Part shown: positions 1 to 7,073 of the stretch, piece after piece | How the letters are laid out: each line of letters opens with the position of its first letter | How positions within the stretch are numbered: the first letter of the stretch is position 1 | Assembly (NCBI GenBank): GCA_030631915.1 | Contig: DAOVKF010000026.1 | Location: forward strand, 1-13,540 | Length of the DNA: 13,540 bases | Source of the DNA: Candidatus Omnitrophota bacterium | Lineage (GTDB): Bacteria > Omnitrophota > Gorgyraeia > Tantalellales > Tantalellaceae | Direction: 5' to 3' | Position numbers and translations under genes: made by a program | Notes under the pieces: generated by a model | Seen by the model: the letters and a program-made list of their open reading frames with translations, nothing else | What the model was told of the DNA's origin: nothing | Databases searched by the model: none

Positions 1-109
1 AGATGAACATACGTTCTGGATAGCTTTCAAGATCAAGGCTTTTCCCGACATGCAGATCGGCCTTAACCGTTCCTTTGCCAAACACCCCGCCGGCTCAAGC
101 TCCCGTTGA
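1..109 (+). CDS. C-terminal end of an upstream gene, possibly an outer-membrane beta-barrel protein
   Basis: Reading from base 2 gives 35 open codons ending in TGA at 107-109; the start lies outside the window. Codon choice is rich in G/C-ending codons, like the genes that follow, which supports real coding. The peptide contains the stretch FWIAFKIKAFPDMQIGLNRS, with alternating aromatic/aliphatic and polar residues as in membrane beta-strands, followed by a short polar Ser-rich tail. This resembles the last strands of an outer-membrane barrel such as an LptD-like protein, but that is only an inference from 35 residues and no family can be assigned. No hairpin with a T-run follows the stop, so transcription may continue into the next region. 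Confidence 0.5.
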   Translation, partial: DEHTFWIAFKIKAFPDMQIGLNRSFAKHPAGSSSR

Positions 110-111
110 TG

Positions 112-142
112 TTAACTTTGTATGGGGATTAACGTTGTATGG
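112..142 (+). repeat. Tandem 14-nt direct repeat abutting the -35 box, possible operator
   Basis: TTAACTTTGTATGG at 112-125 and TTAACGTTGTATGG at 129-142 match at 13 of 14 positions. They are separated by 3 nt, so the period is 17 nt. The second copy ends directly before the -35 element at 143. Paired direct repeats in this position are a common layout for an activator binding site. No known regulator motif is recognised. Confidence 0.55.
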
Positions 143-171
143 TTGCGCCCTGTGCCCGGATATGCTATAAT
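143..171 (+). promoter_or_regulatory. Sigma70-type promoter with extended -10 for the polysaccharide operon
   Basis: The -35 element TTGCGC (143-148) is followed by a 17-nt spacer and a perfect TATAAT at 166-171, preceded by TG at 163-164 (extended -10, TGCTATAAT). Transcription would start near 178, giving a leader of about 80 nt before the first gene at 257. This is the only convincing promoter I find in the window. The -35 is weak in its second half, which fits with help from a factor bound to the upstream direct repeat. Confidence 0.7.
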
Positions 172-205
172 TTCATTTCATTCTTGTTTTGCGGGGGATT
201 AGATC

Positions 206-241
206 ATGGTAACTACCCGGTTAGTCACGGGTTATATATAA
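206..241 (+). CDS. Possible 11-codon leader ORF
   Basis: ATG at 206 opens a reading frame of 11 codons (MVTTRLVTGYI) ending in TAA at 239-241. A purine-rich GGGGG at 193-197 lies 8 nt upstream as a possible ribosome binding site. The stop falls just before the AAAGGGG ribosome binding site (246-252) of the next gene. A weak bulged hairpin (CCCG 216-219 with CGGG 228-231, flanked by TAA/TTA) lies inside it. No run of one amino acid is seen apart from three Thr, so attenuation of the amino-acid operon kind is not indicated. It could be chance. Confidence 0.25.
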   Translation: MVTTRLVTGYI

Positions 242-256
242 TTATAAAGGGGTTTC

Positions 257-1552
257 ATGAAGATCACTATTATAGGCACCGGATATGTGGGCCTGGTTAC
301 CGGGACCTGTTTCGCTGAGCTTGGGAACGAGGTTATATGCGCGGATAACGATGAGAAGAAGATCGAGACGCTTAATGCCGGAGGGGTCCCCATATACGAG
401 CCGGGGCTTGAGGAACTGATAAGAAAAAACCGTGAAAAGGGAAGGTTAAACTTTACCGCCGAACTCGAGGGAGCGGTGAGGGCTTCCGATATCATATTTA
501 TCTGCGTAGGGACCCCTCCGAAAGAGGACGGCAGCGCGGACCTTACGGCCATGGAGAAAGTTTCAAGGATTATAGCCGGATGCGTCGATTCCTACAAACT
601 TATAGTGGAAAAAAGCACTGTTCCGGTAGCGACCGGTGAATGGGTAAGGATGACGATAGACACGTTCAAGATGAAGGCAAGCGATTTTGACATAGCTTCC
701 AACCCCGAATTCCTGCGGGAGGGCACGGCAATAGACGATTTCATGAACCCGGACAGGGTGGTGATCGGCGTAGAGTCGAAAAAAGCGGAAGAACTGCTGC
801 GGGAACTGTATGAACCGCTTGATACAAGGATCGTTGTGACGAATATAAGAGGCGCCGAGATCATCAAACACGCGTCGAATTCTTTCCTGGCGACAAAGAT
901 ATCCTTTATCAACGCGTTGAGCAATATATGCGAGAAGGTCGGTACCGATGTGAATGCCGTGGCCGAAGGTATAGGGCTGGATTCCCGCATCAATATGAAT
1001 TTTTTAAAAGCCGGTATCGGGTTCGGCGGCTCCTGTTTCCCGAAGGACCTGAAGGCTTTTATTTATATTGCCGAGAAGCTCGGATACCCGTTCGGTCTAT
1101 TGCGGGAAGTGCAGCGTATCAATGAGATGCAGAAGGAGATCGTGATCAGGAAGATCGAGAGCATGTTGTGGAATCTTCCTGATAAGGTCATAGGCGTGTG
1201 GGGCCTGGCGTTCAAACCGAATACCGATGATATTCGGTCCGCGCCTGCCATGGATATCATCCGGAAACTCCTGGACGAGGGAGTCAGGATCAAGGTTTTT
1301 GATCCCGCGGCCATGGACAGGGCCAGAGCCGAGCTCGGAGACCGGGTGATCTATTGCCGGGACATATATGAGGCGGCGGAATCAAGCGATTGCGTTGTTC
1401 TCATGACCGAGTGGAACGAGTTCAAAGAGATCGAGTGGGATCGGATAAAGGAGATCATGAGGCAGCCTGTCGTCATGGACGGCAGGAATATCTACGACCC
1501 CGCGAAGCTGAAAAACATGGGATTCAGATACGCGGGCATGGGGCGGGGGTAG
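257..1552 (+). CDS. ugd: UDP-glucose 6-dehydrogenase
   Basis: The 431-residue product should oxidise UDP-glucose to UDP-glucuronate with two NAD+ in the cytoplasm, supplying acidic sugar for surface polysaccharide and substrate for the UDP-glucuronate decarboxylase at 7074-8009. The N-terminal Rossmann motif GTGYVG is at residues 7-12. EKSTVPVATGE near 118 and NPEFLREGTAIDDF near 148 are family signatures. The catalytic cysteine is C260 in GFGGSCFPKDLKA, which marks the UDP-glucose rather than the UDP-HexNAc branch. The C-terminal domain carries GLAFKPNTDDIRSAP. Length is normal for the UgdH/TuaD/RkpK type. The ATG has AAAGGGG at 246-252 as ribosome binding site. It is the first full gene after the promoter at 143-171, and the next gene starts 15 nt after its stop. 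Confidence 0.95.
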   Translation: MKITIIGTGYVGLVTGTCFAELGNEVICADNDEKKIETLNAGGVPIYEPGLEELIRKNREKGRLNFTAELEGAVRASDIIFICVGTPPKEDGSADLTAMEKVSRIIAGCVDSYKLIVEKSTVPVATGEWVRMTIDTFKMKASDFDIASNPEFLREGTAIDDFMNPDRVVIGVESKKAEELLRELYEPLDTRIVVTNIRGAEIIKHASNSFLATKISFINALSNICEKVGTDVNAVAEGIGLDSRINMNFLKAGIGFGGSCFPKDLKAFIYIAEKLGYPFGLLREVQRINEMQKEIVIRKIESMLWNLPDKVIGVWGLAFKPNTDDIRSAPAMDIIRKLLDEGVRIKVFDPAAMDRARAELGDRVIYCRDIYEAAESSDCVVLMTEWNEFKEIEWDRIKEIMRQPVVMDGRNIYDPAKLKNMGFRYAGMGRG

Positions 1553-1567
1553 GACAGGAGGTAACGG

Positions 1568-2014
1568 ATGATAGACGGCGTTAAGCTGAAGAAACTGAAA
1601 ATAATTCCTGACGAACGCGGCCGGCTGATGGAGATATTACGCAGTGACGATGAAACATTTCAAAAGTTCGGCCAGGTATATATGACCACGGCTTATCCCG
1701 GGGTGGTAAAAGCCTGGCATTATCACAAGATACAGACGGATAATTTCACGTGTGTTAAAGGAGAGATGCGGCTCGGCCTGTATGACGCGCGCCGGGGTTC
1801 TTCGACTTTTGGTAAGGCGGAGGAATACCGTATCTCGTTGGATGACCCGCTTCTTGTCCAGATACCGCCGGAGGTCTATCACGGGTTCAAGTGCGTCAGC
1901 GCCGAAGAAGCGCTGGTGATAAACACGGTCACGGAACCGTATAACCATGAGGATCCGGACGAATACAGGCTCGACCCGTTTGAGAACGATATACCGTTTG
2001 ACTGGCGGAAGTGA
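1568..2014 (+). CDS. Short RmlC-like cupin (dTDP-4-dehydrorhamnose 3,5-epimerase family)
   Basis: The 148-residue cupin starts at an ATG 6 nt after a perfect AGGAGG (1556-1561). Its place just before rmlA, rmlB and rmlD implies it acts on dTDP-4-keto-6-deoxyglucose, normally 3,5-epimerisation towards L-rhamnose. The core shows PDERGRLMEI (14-23), VVKAWHYHK (46-54), VKGEM (63-67) and IPPEVYHGF (99-107). It is clearly shorter than classical RmlC (about 180 residues). Aligned by eye to the enterobacterial enzyme, the base His is kept (H51) and the second His is kept (H105). The active-site Lys of QGKLV falls on D58, the catalytic Tyr of YKTT falls on I118, and the C-terminal segment that carries the His-partner Asp is absent. 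I recall this short type in many uncultured bacteria and archaea annotated as epimerase. A 3,4-ketoisomerase-like role (FdtA/QdtA are about this size with an HxH motif) is an alternative. Confidence 0.8.
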   Translation: MIDGVKLKKLKIIPDERGRLMEILRSDDETFQKFGQVYMTTAYPGVVKAWHYHKIQTDNFTCVKGEMRLGLYDARRGSSTFGKAEEYRISLDDPLLVQIPPEVYHGFKCVSAEEALVINTVTEPYNHEDPDEYRLDPFENDIPFDWRK

Positions 2015-2040
2015 GTGTCCGGGGAGCAGAAGCTGAATGC

Positions 2041-2046
2041 GAGGTG
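2041..2046 (+). promoter_or_regulatory. Ribosome binding site deciding the rmlA start
   Basis: GAGGTG lies 4 nt before the ATG at 2051. The same frame is open from a GTG at 2015, directly after the previous stop, but that start would add 12 residues ahead of the conserved KGVVLAGG beginning. ATG 2051 is therefore preferred. Confidence 0.7.
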
Positions 2047-2050
2047 TAAC

Positions 2051-2788
2051 ATGAAAGGCGTAGTACTGGCCGGCGGCCTCGGCACGCGGCTGTATCCACT
2101 TACGAAAATAACGAACAAACACCTTTTGCCCGTCTATAACAAACCCATGGTCTATTACCCCATAATGACGCTTGTCAATGCGGGCGTGAGAGAGATCATG
2201 GTCGTAACCGGCGGAAATCATGCCGGTGATTTTCTGCGTCTCCTGGGGAATGGCGATGAGTTCGGGCTCAAAGGCGTCAATTATGCTTATCAGGAAAAGG
2301 AAGGCGGTATTGCCGAAGCATTGAGCCTTGTGGAACATTTTGCCGAGGGAGATAAATTAGTCGTTATCCTGGGGGATAATATCATAGAAAAGGACATAAA
2401 AAAAGAGGTCAGGGAATTTGCCGGCCAGCCTGAAGGGGCAAAGATCCTCTTAAAGGAAGTGCCCAATCCCGAAAGATTCGGGGTCGTGACATTCGAAGGG
2501 GACAGGATCGCGGGCATTGAGGAAAAGCCTGAAGATCCCGGGACCAATTACGCGGTCACGGGGATATATATGTACGATAAACAGATATTTGATATTATCC
2601 GGACACTGGAACCATCGGAACGCCGGGAGCTGGAGATCACTGATGTGAATAACCGGTATTTGCGAAAAGGCGAGTTGACTTATTCGATACTTGACGGCTG
2701 GTGGACGGACGCGGGGACGTTTGAGTCGCTTCTCAGGGCCGGTCAGCTCGTGGCGGAGAAGGAGCGGGGGACGAAAGATAAAGGATGA
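2051..2788 (+). CDS. rmlA: Glucose-1-phosphate thymidylyltransferase, short form
   Basis: The 245-residue enzyme should join glucose-1-phosphate and dTTP to dTDP-glucose, the first step of the dTDP-sugar route. The nucleotide-binding signature LAGGLGTRLYPLTKITNKHL starts at residue 6. KPMVYYPIMTLVNAG, the metal-binding LGDNI, NPERFGVVTFEGD, EEKPEDPGTNYAVTGIYMYD, and GWWTDAGTFESLL near the end are all typical of RmlA/RfbA. It is about 45 residues shorter than the classical 290-residue RfbA and lacks its C-terminal extension, as in the short form found in many thermophiles and uncultured phyla. The stop is followed by 51 nt without a gene before rmlB. Confidence 0.93.
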   Translation: MKGVVLAGGLGTRLYPLTKITNKHLLPVYNKPMVYYPIMTLVNAGVREIMVVTGGNHAGDFLRLLGNGDEFGLKGVNYAYQEKEGGIAEALSLVEHFAEGDKLVVILGDNIIEKDIKKEVREFAGQPEGAKILLKEVPNPERFGVVTFEGDRIAGIEEKPEDPGTNYAVTGIYMYDKQIFDIIRTLEPSERRELEITDVNNRYLRKGELTYSILDGWWTDAGTFESLLRAGQLVAEKERGTKDKG

Positions 2789-2839
2789 GGATGGCCCCCG
2801 CATGTCATCGTGGATAAAAGAATAAAATAAGGTGATCAG

Positions 2840-3817
2840 ATGAAGATACTTGTGACGGGCGGATGCGGTTTTATAGGTTCGAATTTCATACGTCACATCC
2901 TTGCGGAACATGAAGATATCAGTGTGCTCAATCTCGATAAGCTCACATACTGCGGTAATCCGGAGAATCTTAAGGATGTAGCGGATGGTCCCGGGTATTC
3001 TTTTGTCAAAGGCGACATATGCGACAGAAAACTGGTGGAAGATCTGATGGGAGGGGTGGATACCGTGGTAAACTTTGCCGCGGAAAGCCATGTCGACAGG
3101 TCCATAAAGTACCCGGAGGATTTTTTAATGACAAATGTCCACGGGGTAAAGGTGCTCATGGAGGCCGCTAAGGGCGCGGGGGTGTCGAAGGTCATTCAGA
3201 TAGGGACCGATGAGGTTTATGGGAGCGTTCCAGAGGGGGTATCGGCCGAGGATGATGTTTTGAGGCCCAACAGCCCCTATTCAGCGACAAAAGCCGCCGG
3301 GGACCTTCTGGCGTTATCGTATTACTCAACATATAAATTGCCGGTTATTGTTACAAGGAGTTCCAATAATTTCGGGCCTTACCAGTATCCTGAAAAAATG
3401 ATGCCTCTTTTTATAACTAATCTGCTCAGGGGAGAAAAGGTCCCTCTTTACGGTGACGGCGGGAATGTGCGTGACTGGCTGTCTGTGCTGGACAACTGTA
3501 ATGCGCTAAGCCTGATATTGCGTGAAGGGAAACCCGGCGAGATATACAATATAGGCGGCGATAACTGCCTGAGCAACCTTGAGCTTACGCATCGGATATT
3601 ATCCATCATGGGCAAAGACACGGACCGTATTCAGCCTGTCAACGACAGGCCCGGACATGACCGGCGATACGCGCTTGACTCGTCAAAGATAAAGGAGCTG
3701 GGCTGGGCCCCTGAGGCTGATTTTAGCGCCGCACTCCGCCGGACGGTTGACTGGTACGAAACACACAAGCCCTGGTGGGCGCCGCTTAAGGACAGGGCGG
3801 AGATCATCAAGTGGTAA
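2840..3817 (+). CDS. rmlB: dTDP-glucose 4,6-dehydratase
   Basis: The 325-residue extended SDR enzyme should convert dTDP-glucose to dTDP-4-keto-6-deoxyglucose with tightly bound NAD+. GGCGFIG near residues 8-14 binds NAD. NLDKLTYCGNPENL is the family's diagnostic segment after the second strand. The catalytic Thr-Asp-Glu lies in IGTDEVYG and the Tyr/Lys pair in YSATK. SSNNFGPYQYPEKMMPLFITN and YGDGGNVRDWL are further RmlB hallmarks. Length is slightly under the usual 330-360. The ribosome binding site is an extended match to the 16S rRNA end (AAGGTGATC, 2829-2837) ahead of ATG 2840. The next gene starts 22 nt after the stop. Confidence 0.95.
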   Translation: MKILVTGGCGFIGSNFIRHILAEHEDISVLNLDKLTYCGNPENLKDVADGPGYSFVKGDICDRKLVEDLMGGVDTVVNFAAESHVDRSIKYPEDFLMTNVHGVKVLMEAAKGAGVSKVIQIGTDEVYGSVPEGVSAEDDVLRPNSPYSATKAAGDLLALSYYSTYKLPVIVTRSSNNFGPYQYPEKMMPLFITNLLRGEKVPLYGDGGNVRDWLSVLDNCNALSLILREGKPGEIYNIGGDNCLSNLELTHRILSIMGKDTDRIQPVNDRPGHDRRYALDSSKIKELGWAPEADFSAALRRTVDWYETHKPWWAPLKDRAEIIKW

Positions 3818-3839
3818 GGAACAGCAACAGAGTTTACGC

Positions 3840-4751
3840 ATGAAAATACTCATTACCGGTTCGAGCGGAATGCTGGGGACAGACCTTTGCAAAGCCCTTG
3901 CGAAGGATCACGATATAGCGGGCGTGGATATTAACGTTCCCCCTGTCAAGGTCCATGCTTTTCACAGCGCGAGTGTAATAGACGCTGATGAGATCGGCCG
4001 GATAATGGAGGGGGAGAAGCCTGATCTGGTGATCCATGCCGCGGCATGGACCGATGTTGACGGGTGTGAAAGGGATCCGGAAAAAGCCGAAGCTGTCAAT
4101 GTGAAGGGAACGCGGAACATTGTAAACGCGGCGGCCGGCCGGAATATTCCCGTGATGTTCATAAGCACGGATTTTGTCTTTGACGGTAACAAGAGGGAAC
4201 CGTATATGGAGGACGATGATCCCTGCCCGGTCAGCGTTTACGGCAGGACAAAATATGAGGCGGAAGAGGTCGTTAAGAGCGGTTCATCGGCTTACGCCAT
4301 TGTGAGGACAAGCTGGCTTTTTGGCAGGAACGGCAGGAATTTTGTCGATACCATACTGTCAAAAGCCGCGTCAGGGGAAAGGCTCAGGGTGGTGAACGAC
4401 CAGACAGGTTCTCCCACATATACAAAGGACCTGTCCGCGGCTTTGGCGGGATTTCTGTGCTCCGGGAGAGTGCCGGGCCGGGATATTTTCCATGTGTCTA
4501 ATTCCGGCCGGTGTTCATGGTATGAATTCGCCGAATATATAACGGGTTATAAGGGATTTAAAGAGGCCGTTATAGAGAAGGTCGCCTCAGATGAACTTGC
4601 CAGGCCCGCGAAAAGGCCCTGTTTTTCGGTTCTGGACAATGGAAAATTCAGCAGGGCAACGGGATATATTATGCGTCCCTGGAAGGAAGCGCTGGAGGAG
4701 TATCTTGGGGGAGTCGGGAGTTGGGAATCGAGGGTTGACAGAGGAGGTTAA
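3840..4751 (+). CDS. rmlD: dTDP-4-dehydrorhamnose reductase
   Basis: The 303-residue SDR enzyme should reduce dTDP-4-keto-L-rhamnose to dTDP-L-rhamnose with NAD(P)H, the last step of the route. It opens with MKILITGSSGMLGTDL. AAWTDVDGCERDPEKAEAVN is the classic RmlD block, STDFVFDG holds the catalytic Thr, YGRTKYEAE the Tyr/Lys pair, and VNDQTGSPTYTKDL is also diagnostic. The frame is open from 3747, but ATG 3840 fits the family start and avoids a 93-nt overlap with rmlB. Its ribosome binding site is weak (AGAG at 3829-3832). After the normal family end (PWKEALEEYL) there is a Gly/Ser-rich 14-residue tail encoded by heptamer repeats at 4709-4736. The tail looks like an accretion without function. 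Confidence 0.92.
   Translation: MKILITGSSGMLGTDLCKALAKDHDIAGVDINVPPVKVHAFHSASVIDADEIGRIMEGEKPDLVIHAAAWTDVDGCERDPEKAEAVNVKGTRNIVNAAAGRNIPVMFISTDFVFDGNKREPYMEDDDPCPVSVYGRTKYEAEEVVKSGSSAYAIVRTSWLFGRNGRNFVDTILSKAASGERLRVVNDQTGSPTYTKDLSAALAGFLCSGRVPGRDIFHVSNSGRCSWYEFAEYITGYKGFKEAVIEKVASDELARPAKRPCFSVLDNGKFSRATGYIMRPWKEALEEYLGGVGSWESRVDRGG
4709..4736 (+). repeat. Degenerate heptanucleotide tandem repeat at the rmlD 3' end
   Basis: Four successive 7-nt units are read: GGGAGTC, GGGAGTT, GGGAATC and the diverged GAGGGTT. The consensus is GGGARTY. The repeat lies inside the last codons of rmlD, just before the AGGAGG used by the next gene. It resembles the short tandemly repeated heptamers scattered in some bacterial genomes. 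Because 7 is not a multiple of 3, gain or loss of one unit would shift the rmlD end. Confidence 0.55.
4742..4747 (+). promoter_or_regulatory. Ribosome binding site deciding a GTG start
   Basis: A perfect AGGAGG sits 5 nt before GTG 4753 and overlaps the end of rmlD. The frame is open upstream to 4591, but that would overlap rmlD by 160 nt and add 54 residues unlike the family. GTG 4753 is therefore taken as the start. Confidence 0.8.
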
Positions 4752-4752
4752 A

Positions 4753-6069
4753 GTGAGTGTTTATTTGGATCTGAAAAAAAAGATAAAAAGCAGGACCGCG
4801 GTCGTTACGGTAGTCGGTCTGGGATATGTGGGCCTGCCCATAGCCCTGGAATTCTGCAAAAAAGGTTTCAAGGTGAACGGGCTGGACACGAATGCCAATC
4901 GCGTAAAGAAACTGAAAAAGGGGATATCTTACATAAACGATATATCCTCGGAGGATATATCCCGCGTGTTACGAAAGAAAAAGCCGTTTTACGTTACGAT
5001 GGATGAAAAGGTGCTGGATGGCTCTGACGCCATTATCGTATGCGTGCCTACCCCTTTAAGGAAAACAAAAGAGCCGAACATCTCGTATGTCATAAGCGCC
5101 AGCAGGACGCTGAGCAGGCATCTGCGGTCAGGACAGATGATCATACTTGAAAGCACCACATATCCGGGGACGACGCGTGAAGTGATATTGCCTGTTCTCG
5201 AGAAGAGAGGCCTGAAGGCTGACAGGGATTTTTACCTCGCTTTTTCCCCGGAAAGGATAGATCCGGGCAACCCGAAATATGATTTCACGAACATCCCCAA
5301 GGTCATAGGCGGTTTTACGAAATACGGGACAGAGCTCGGAAGGCTGTTATATTCGCAGGTGATAAAAAAAGTGGTAGGGGTTTCAAATCCCGAGGCCGCG
5401 GAGGTCACGAAACTGCTGGAAAACACGTTCCGTATCGTCAATATCGGGCTTATCAACGAATTCGCCGATCTTTGCCACAGACTGGGCATAGACGTCTGGG
5501 AAGTGATCAAAGCGGCGGGGACGAAACCTTTCGGCTTCATGCCGTTTTATCCGGGACCGGGCATAGGCGGGCACTGTATACCGGCCGACCCCATGTACCT
5601 TTCATGGAAGGCGCAGACGGTCGGGTTCAAGACGAAAATGATCGATCTTGCCGCTGAAGTGAACCGTAATGTTCCGGGGAACATCGTCAAGAGGATCGGC
5701 AGGATGCTGGCCGCCGGCAGGAAAAAGATCAAAGATTCCCGGATATTCATAATCGGCGTTACATACAAGAGGGATGTAAATGACCTGCGGGAATCACCGG
5801 CCCTGGAGATAATCGACATACTCCAGAAGAAAAAGGCGAAGGTGTCATATCATGACCCGTATATCCCGCGCCTCGATCTCCACGGGCTGAAGTTGAGGTC
5901 GAGCGGATTGTCGTCCCCGTGCCTGAAAAGGCAGGACATTGTTCTGATAGTGGCCGATCACAGCGGCATGGATTACAGGATGATCGCCGACAACGCCCGG
6001 CTTATTCTTGATACCAGGAACGCTTTCGCGAGATCGAATATCAAGGGGGACAATATCGTCAAGCTGTAG
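4753..6069 (+). CDS. Nucleotide-sugar dehydrogenase, UDP-N-acetylhexosamine type (WbpA/WecC/TviB-like)
   Basis: The 438-residue product belongs to the UDP-glucose/GDP-mannose dehydrogenase family but to a different branch from the enzyme at 257-1552. It most likely oxidises UDP-GlcNAc (WbpA type) or UDP-ManNAc (WecC type) to the uronate. Seen in sequence: the NAD motif GLGYVGLP near residues 20-27, ESTTYPGTTRE, FSPERIDPGN, and the catalytic cysteine C275 in GIGGHCIPADPMYLSWKA. GHCIPxDP is typical of the HexNAc dehydrogenases, whereas GSCFPKD marks Ugd. GVTYKRDVNDLRESPALEI lies in the C-terminal domain. It starts with GTG one base after the rmlD stop, so translation is probably coupled. The next gene is an epimerase that could act on its product. 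The exact substrate cannot be told from sequence. Confidence 0.88.
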   Translation: MSVYLDLKKKIKSRTAVVTVVGLGYVGLPIALEFCKKGFKVNGLDTNANRVKKLKKGISYINDISSEDISRVLRKKKPFYVTMDEKVLDGSDAIIVCVPTPLRKTKEPNISYVISASRTLSRHLRSGQMIILESTTYPGTTREVILPVLEKRGLKADRDFYLAFSPERIDPGNPKYDFTNIPKVIGGFTKYGTELGRLLYSQVIKKVVGVSNPEAAEVTKLLENTFRIVNIGLINEFADLCHRLGIDVWEVIKAAGTKPFGFMPFYPGPGIGGHCIPADPMYLSWKAQTVGFKTKMIDLAAEVNRNVPGNIVKRIGRMLAAGRKKIKDSRIFIIGVTYKRDVNDLRESPALEIIDILQKKKAKVSYHDPYIPRLDLHGLKLRSSGLSSPCLKRQDIVLIVADHSGMDYRMIADNARLILDTRNAFARSNIKGDNIVKL

Positions 6070-6111
6070 GAGGGATCCCGGCCAAGCGATCTGTAAAAAA
6101 AGGAGAAGAAC

Positions 6112-7041
6112 ATGAAAAAGTATCTGGTAACGGGCGGTGCAGGGTTTATCGGGTCGAATATCGTGGAAGAACTCGTAAAGAGAGGAGAAGACGTCCGCGT
6201 GCTTGATGATCTTTCCACCGGGAGCATGGAAAAGATCGAACCGTTCATGGATAAGATAGAATTCCAGAAAGGCGATATCCGGAACGGGGAAGACGTCAAA
6301 AAGGCCCTCAAGGACGTGTACTACGTGGTGCACCAGGCCGCGTTGAGAAGCGTTGCGAAAAGTGTGGAACAGCCGGTCCCGACGAATGACGTGAACGTCA
6401 ACGGCACGTTGAACCTGCTCTTACTTGCCAAAGACGCGGGAGTAAAAAGACTGGTATACGCTTCCAGCAGTTCCGCTTACGGGAATTGCGATAAATATCC
6501 GCAGGACGAGACGATCACGCCTGATCCCATATCGCCTTACGCCGTAAGCAAGCTCGCGGCTGAACATTATTGCAGGATGTTCAGCGCCACTTTCGGGCTG
6601 GAGACGGTTTCTTTGAGGTATTTTAACGTGTTCGGGCCCAGGCAGAACCCGGAGTCGAAATATTCGGCGGTAATACCGGCTTTTATTTCAAGGCTGAACA
6701 ACAATGAGCCGTGTATCATCGACGGCGACGGGAAGCAGTCAAGGGACTTTACCTATGTTTTGAACGTCGTGCACGCCAATCTTGCCGCGTGCGAGGTGCC
6801 GGAAGCCTCCGGCAGGGTATTCAACGTGGCCTGCGGCGACGATTTTTCCGTTATAGATGTGGCCGAATCCCTGAAAAAGATAATGGGCAAGGACATCGAA
6901 TCTGTCCACGGCCCCAGGCGTCCGGGCGACGTTCTGAGAACATATGCGGATATCAGCAATTTGCGGGACGTCCTTCACGTTGAACCGGCTGTTGACTTCC
7001 ATGAGGGGCTCAAAAGAACGGTTGAATGGTTCGTGGGGTAG
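6112..7041 (+). CDS. UDP-sugar 4-epimerase, extended SDR (WbpP/TviC/GalE-like)
   Basis: The 309-residue extended SDR protein probably interconverts the C4 epimers of a UDP-hexose, UDP-GlcNAc or UDP-GlcNAc uronate. NAD is bound by GGAGFIG at residues 8-14. The catalytic site shows a run of serines (S118-S121) before AYG and the pair Y143/K147 in YAVSK. LRYFNVFGPRQNPESKYSAVIPAF and DGDGKQSRDFTYV are typical of WbpP-like 4-epimerases. It follows the HexNAc dehydrogenase by 42 nt and has a good AGGAG at 6101-6105. The neighbour suggests a UDP-GlcNAcA/UDP-GalNAcA pair, as in Vi antigen or P. aeruginosa O6 synthesis. A GlcA to GalA role is also possible given ugd in the same operon. Confidence 0.85.
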   Translation: MKKYLVTGGAGFIGSNIVEELVKRGEDVRVLDDLSTGSMEKIEPFMDKIEFQKGDIRNGEDVKKALKDVYYVVHQAALRSVAKSVEQPVPTNDVNVNGTLNLLLLAKDAGVKRLVYASSSSAYGNCDKYPQDETITPDPISPYAVSKLAAEHYCRMFSATFGLETVSLRYFNVFGPRQNPESKYSAVIPAFISRLNNNEPCIIDGDGKQSRDFTYVLNVVHANLAACEVPEASGRVFNVACGDDFSVIDVAESLKKIMGKDIESVHGPRRPGDVLRTYADISNLRDVLHVEPAVDFHEGLKRTVEWFVG

Positions 7042-7073
7042 GCGGGGTTAAGATCAGCGGAGGGGGAGAGAAG

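Noticed and set aside
2015..2050. GTG start for rmlA at 2015
   Set aside because: ATG 2051 has a better ribosome binding site and gives the standard family start.
1637..2338. Minus-strand ORF of 233 codons
   Set aside because: It lies opposite the cupin and rmlA genes, spans their junction, has no recognisable domain and no ribosome binding site. It is a by-product of GC-rich codon positions on the + strand.
2450..3091. Minus-strand ORF of 213 codons
   Set aside because: Antisense to the well-supported rmlA and rmlB; composition is that of a shadow frame.
3747..3839. Upstream start for rmlD at 3747
   Set aside because: The extra 31 residues are read inside rmlB, are basic and low in complexity, and precede the conserved MKILITG start.
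4591..4752. Upstream start for the HexNAc dehydrogenase at 4591
   Set aside because: It would overlap rmlD by 160 nt; a perfect AGGAGG points to GTG 4753.
7026..7073. Upstream start for the UDP-glucuronate decarboxylase at 7026
   Set aside because: It would overlap the epimerase end; ATG 7074 has a purine-rich ribosome binding site and the typical N-terminus.
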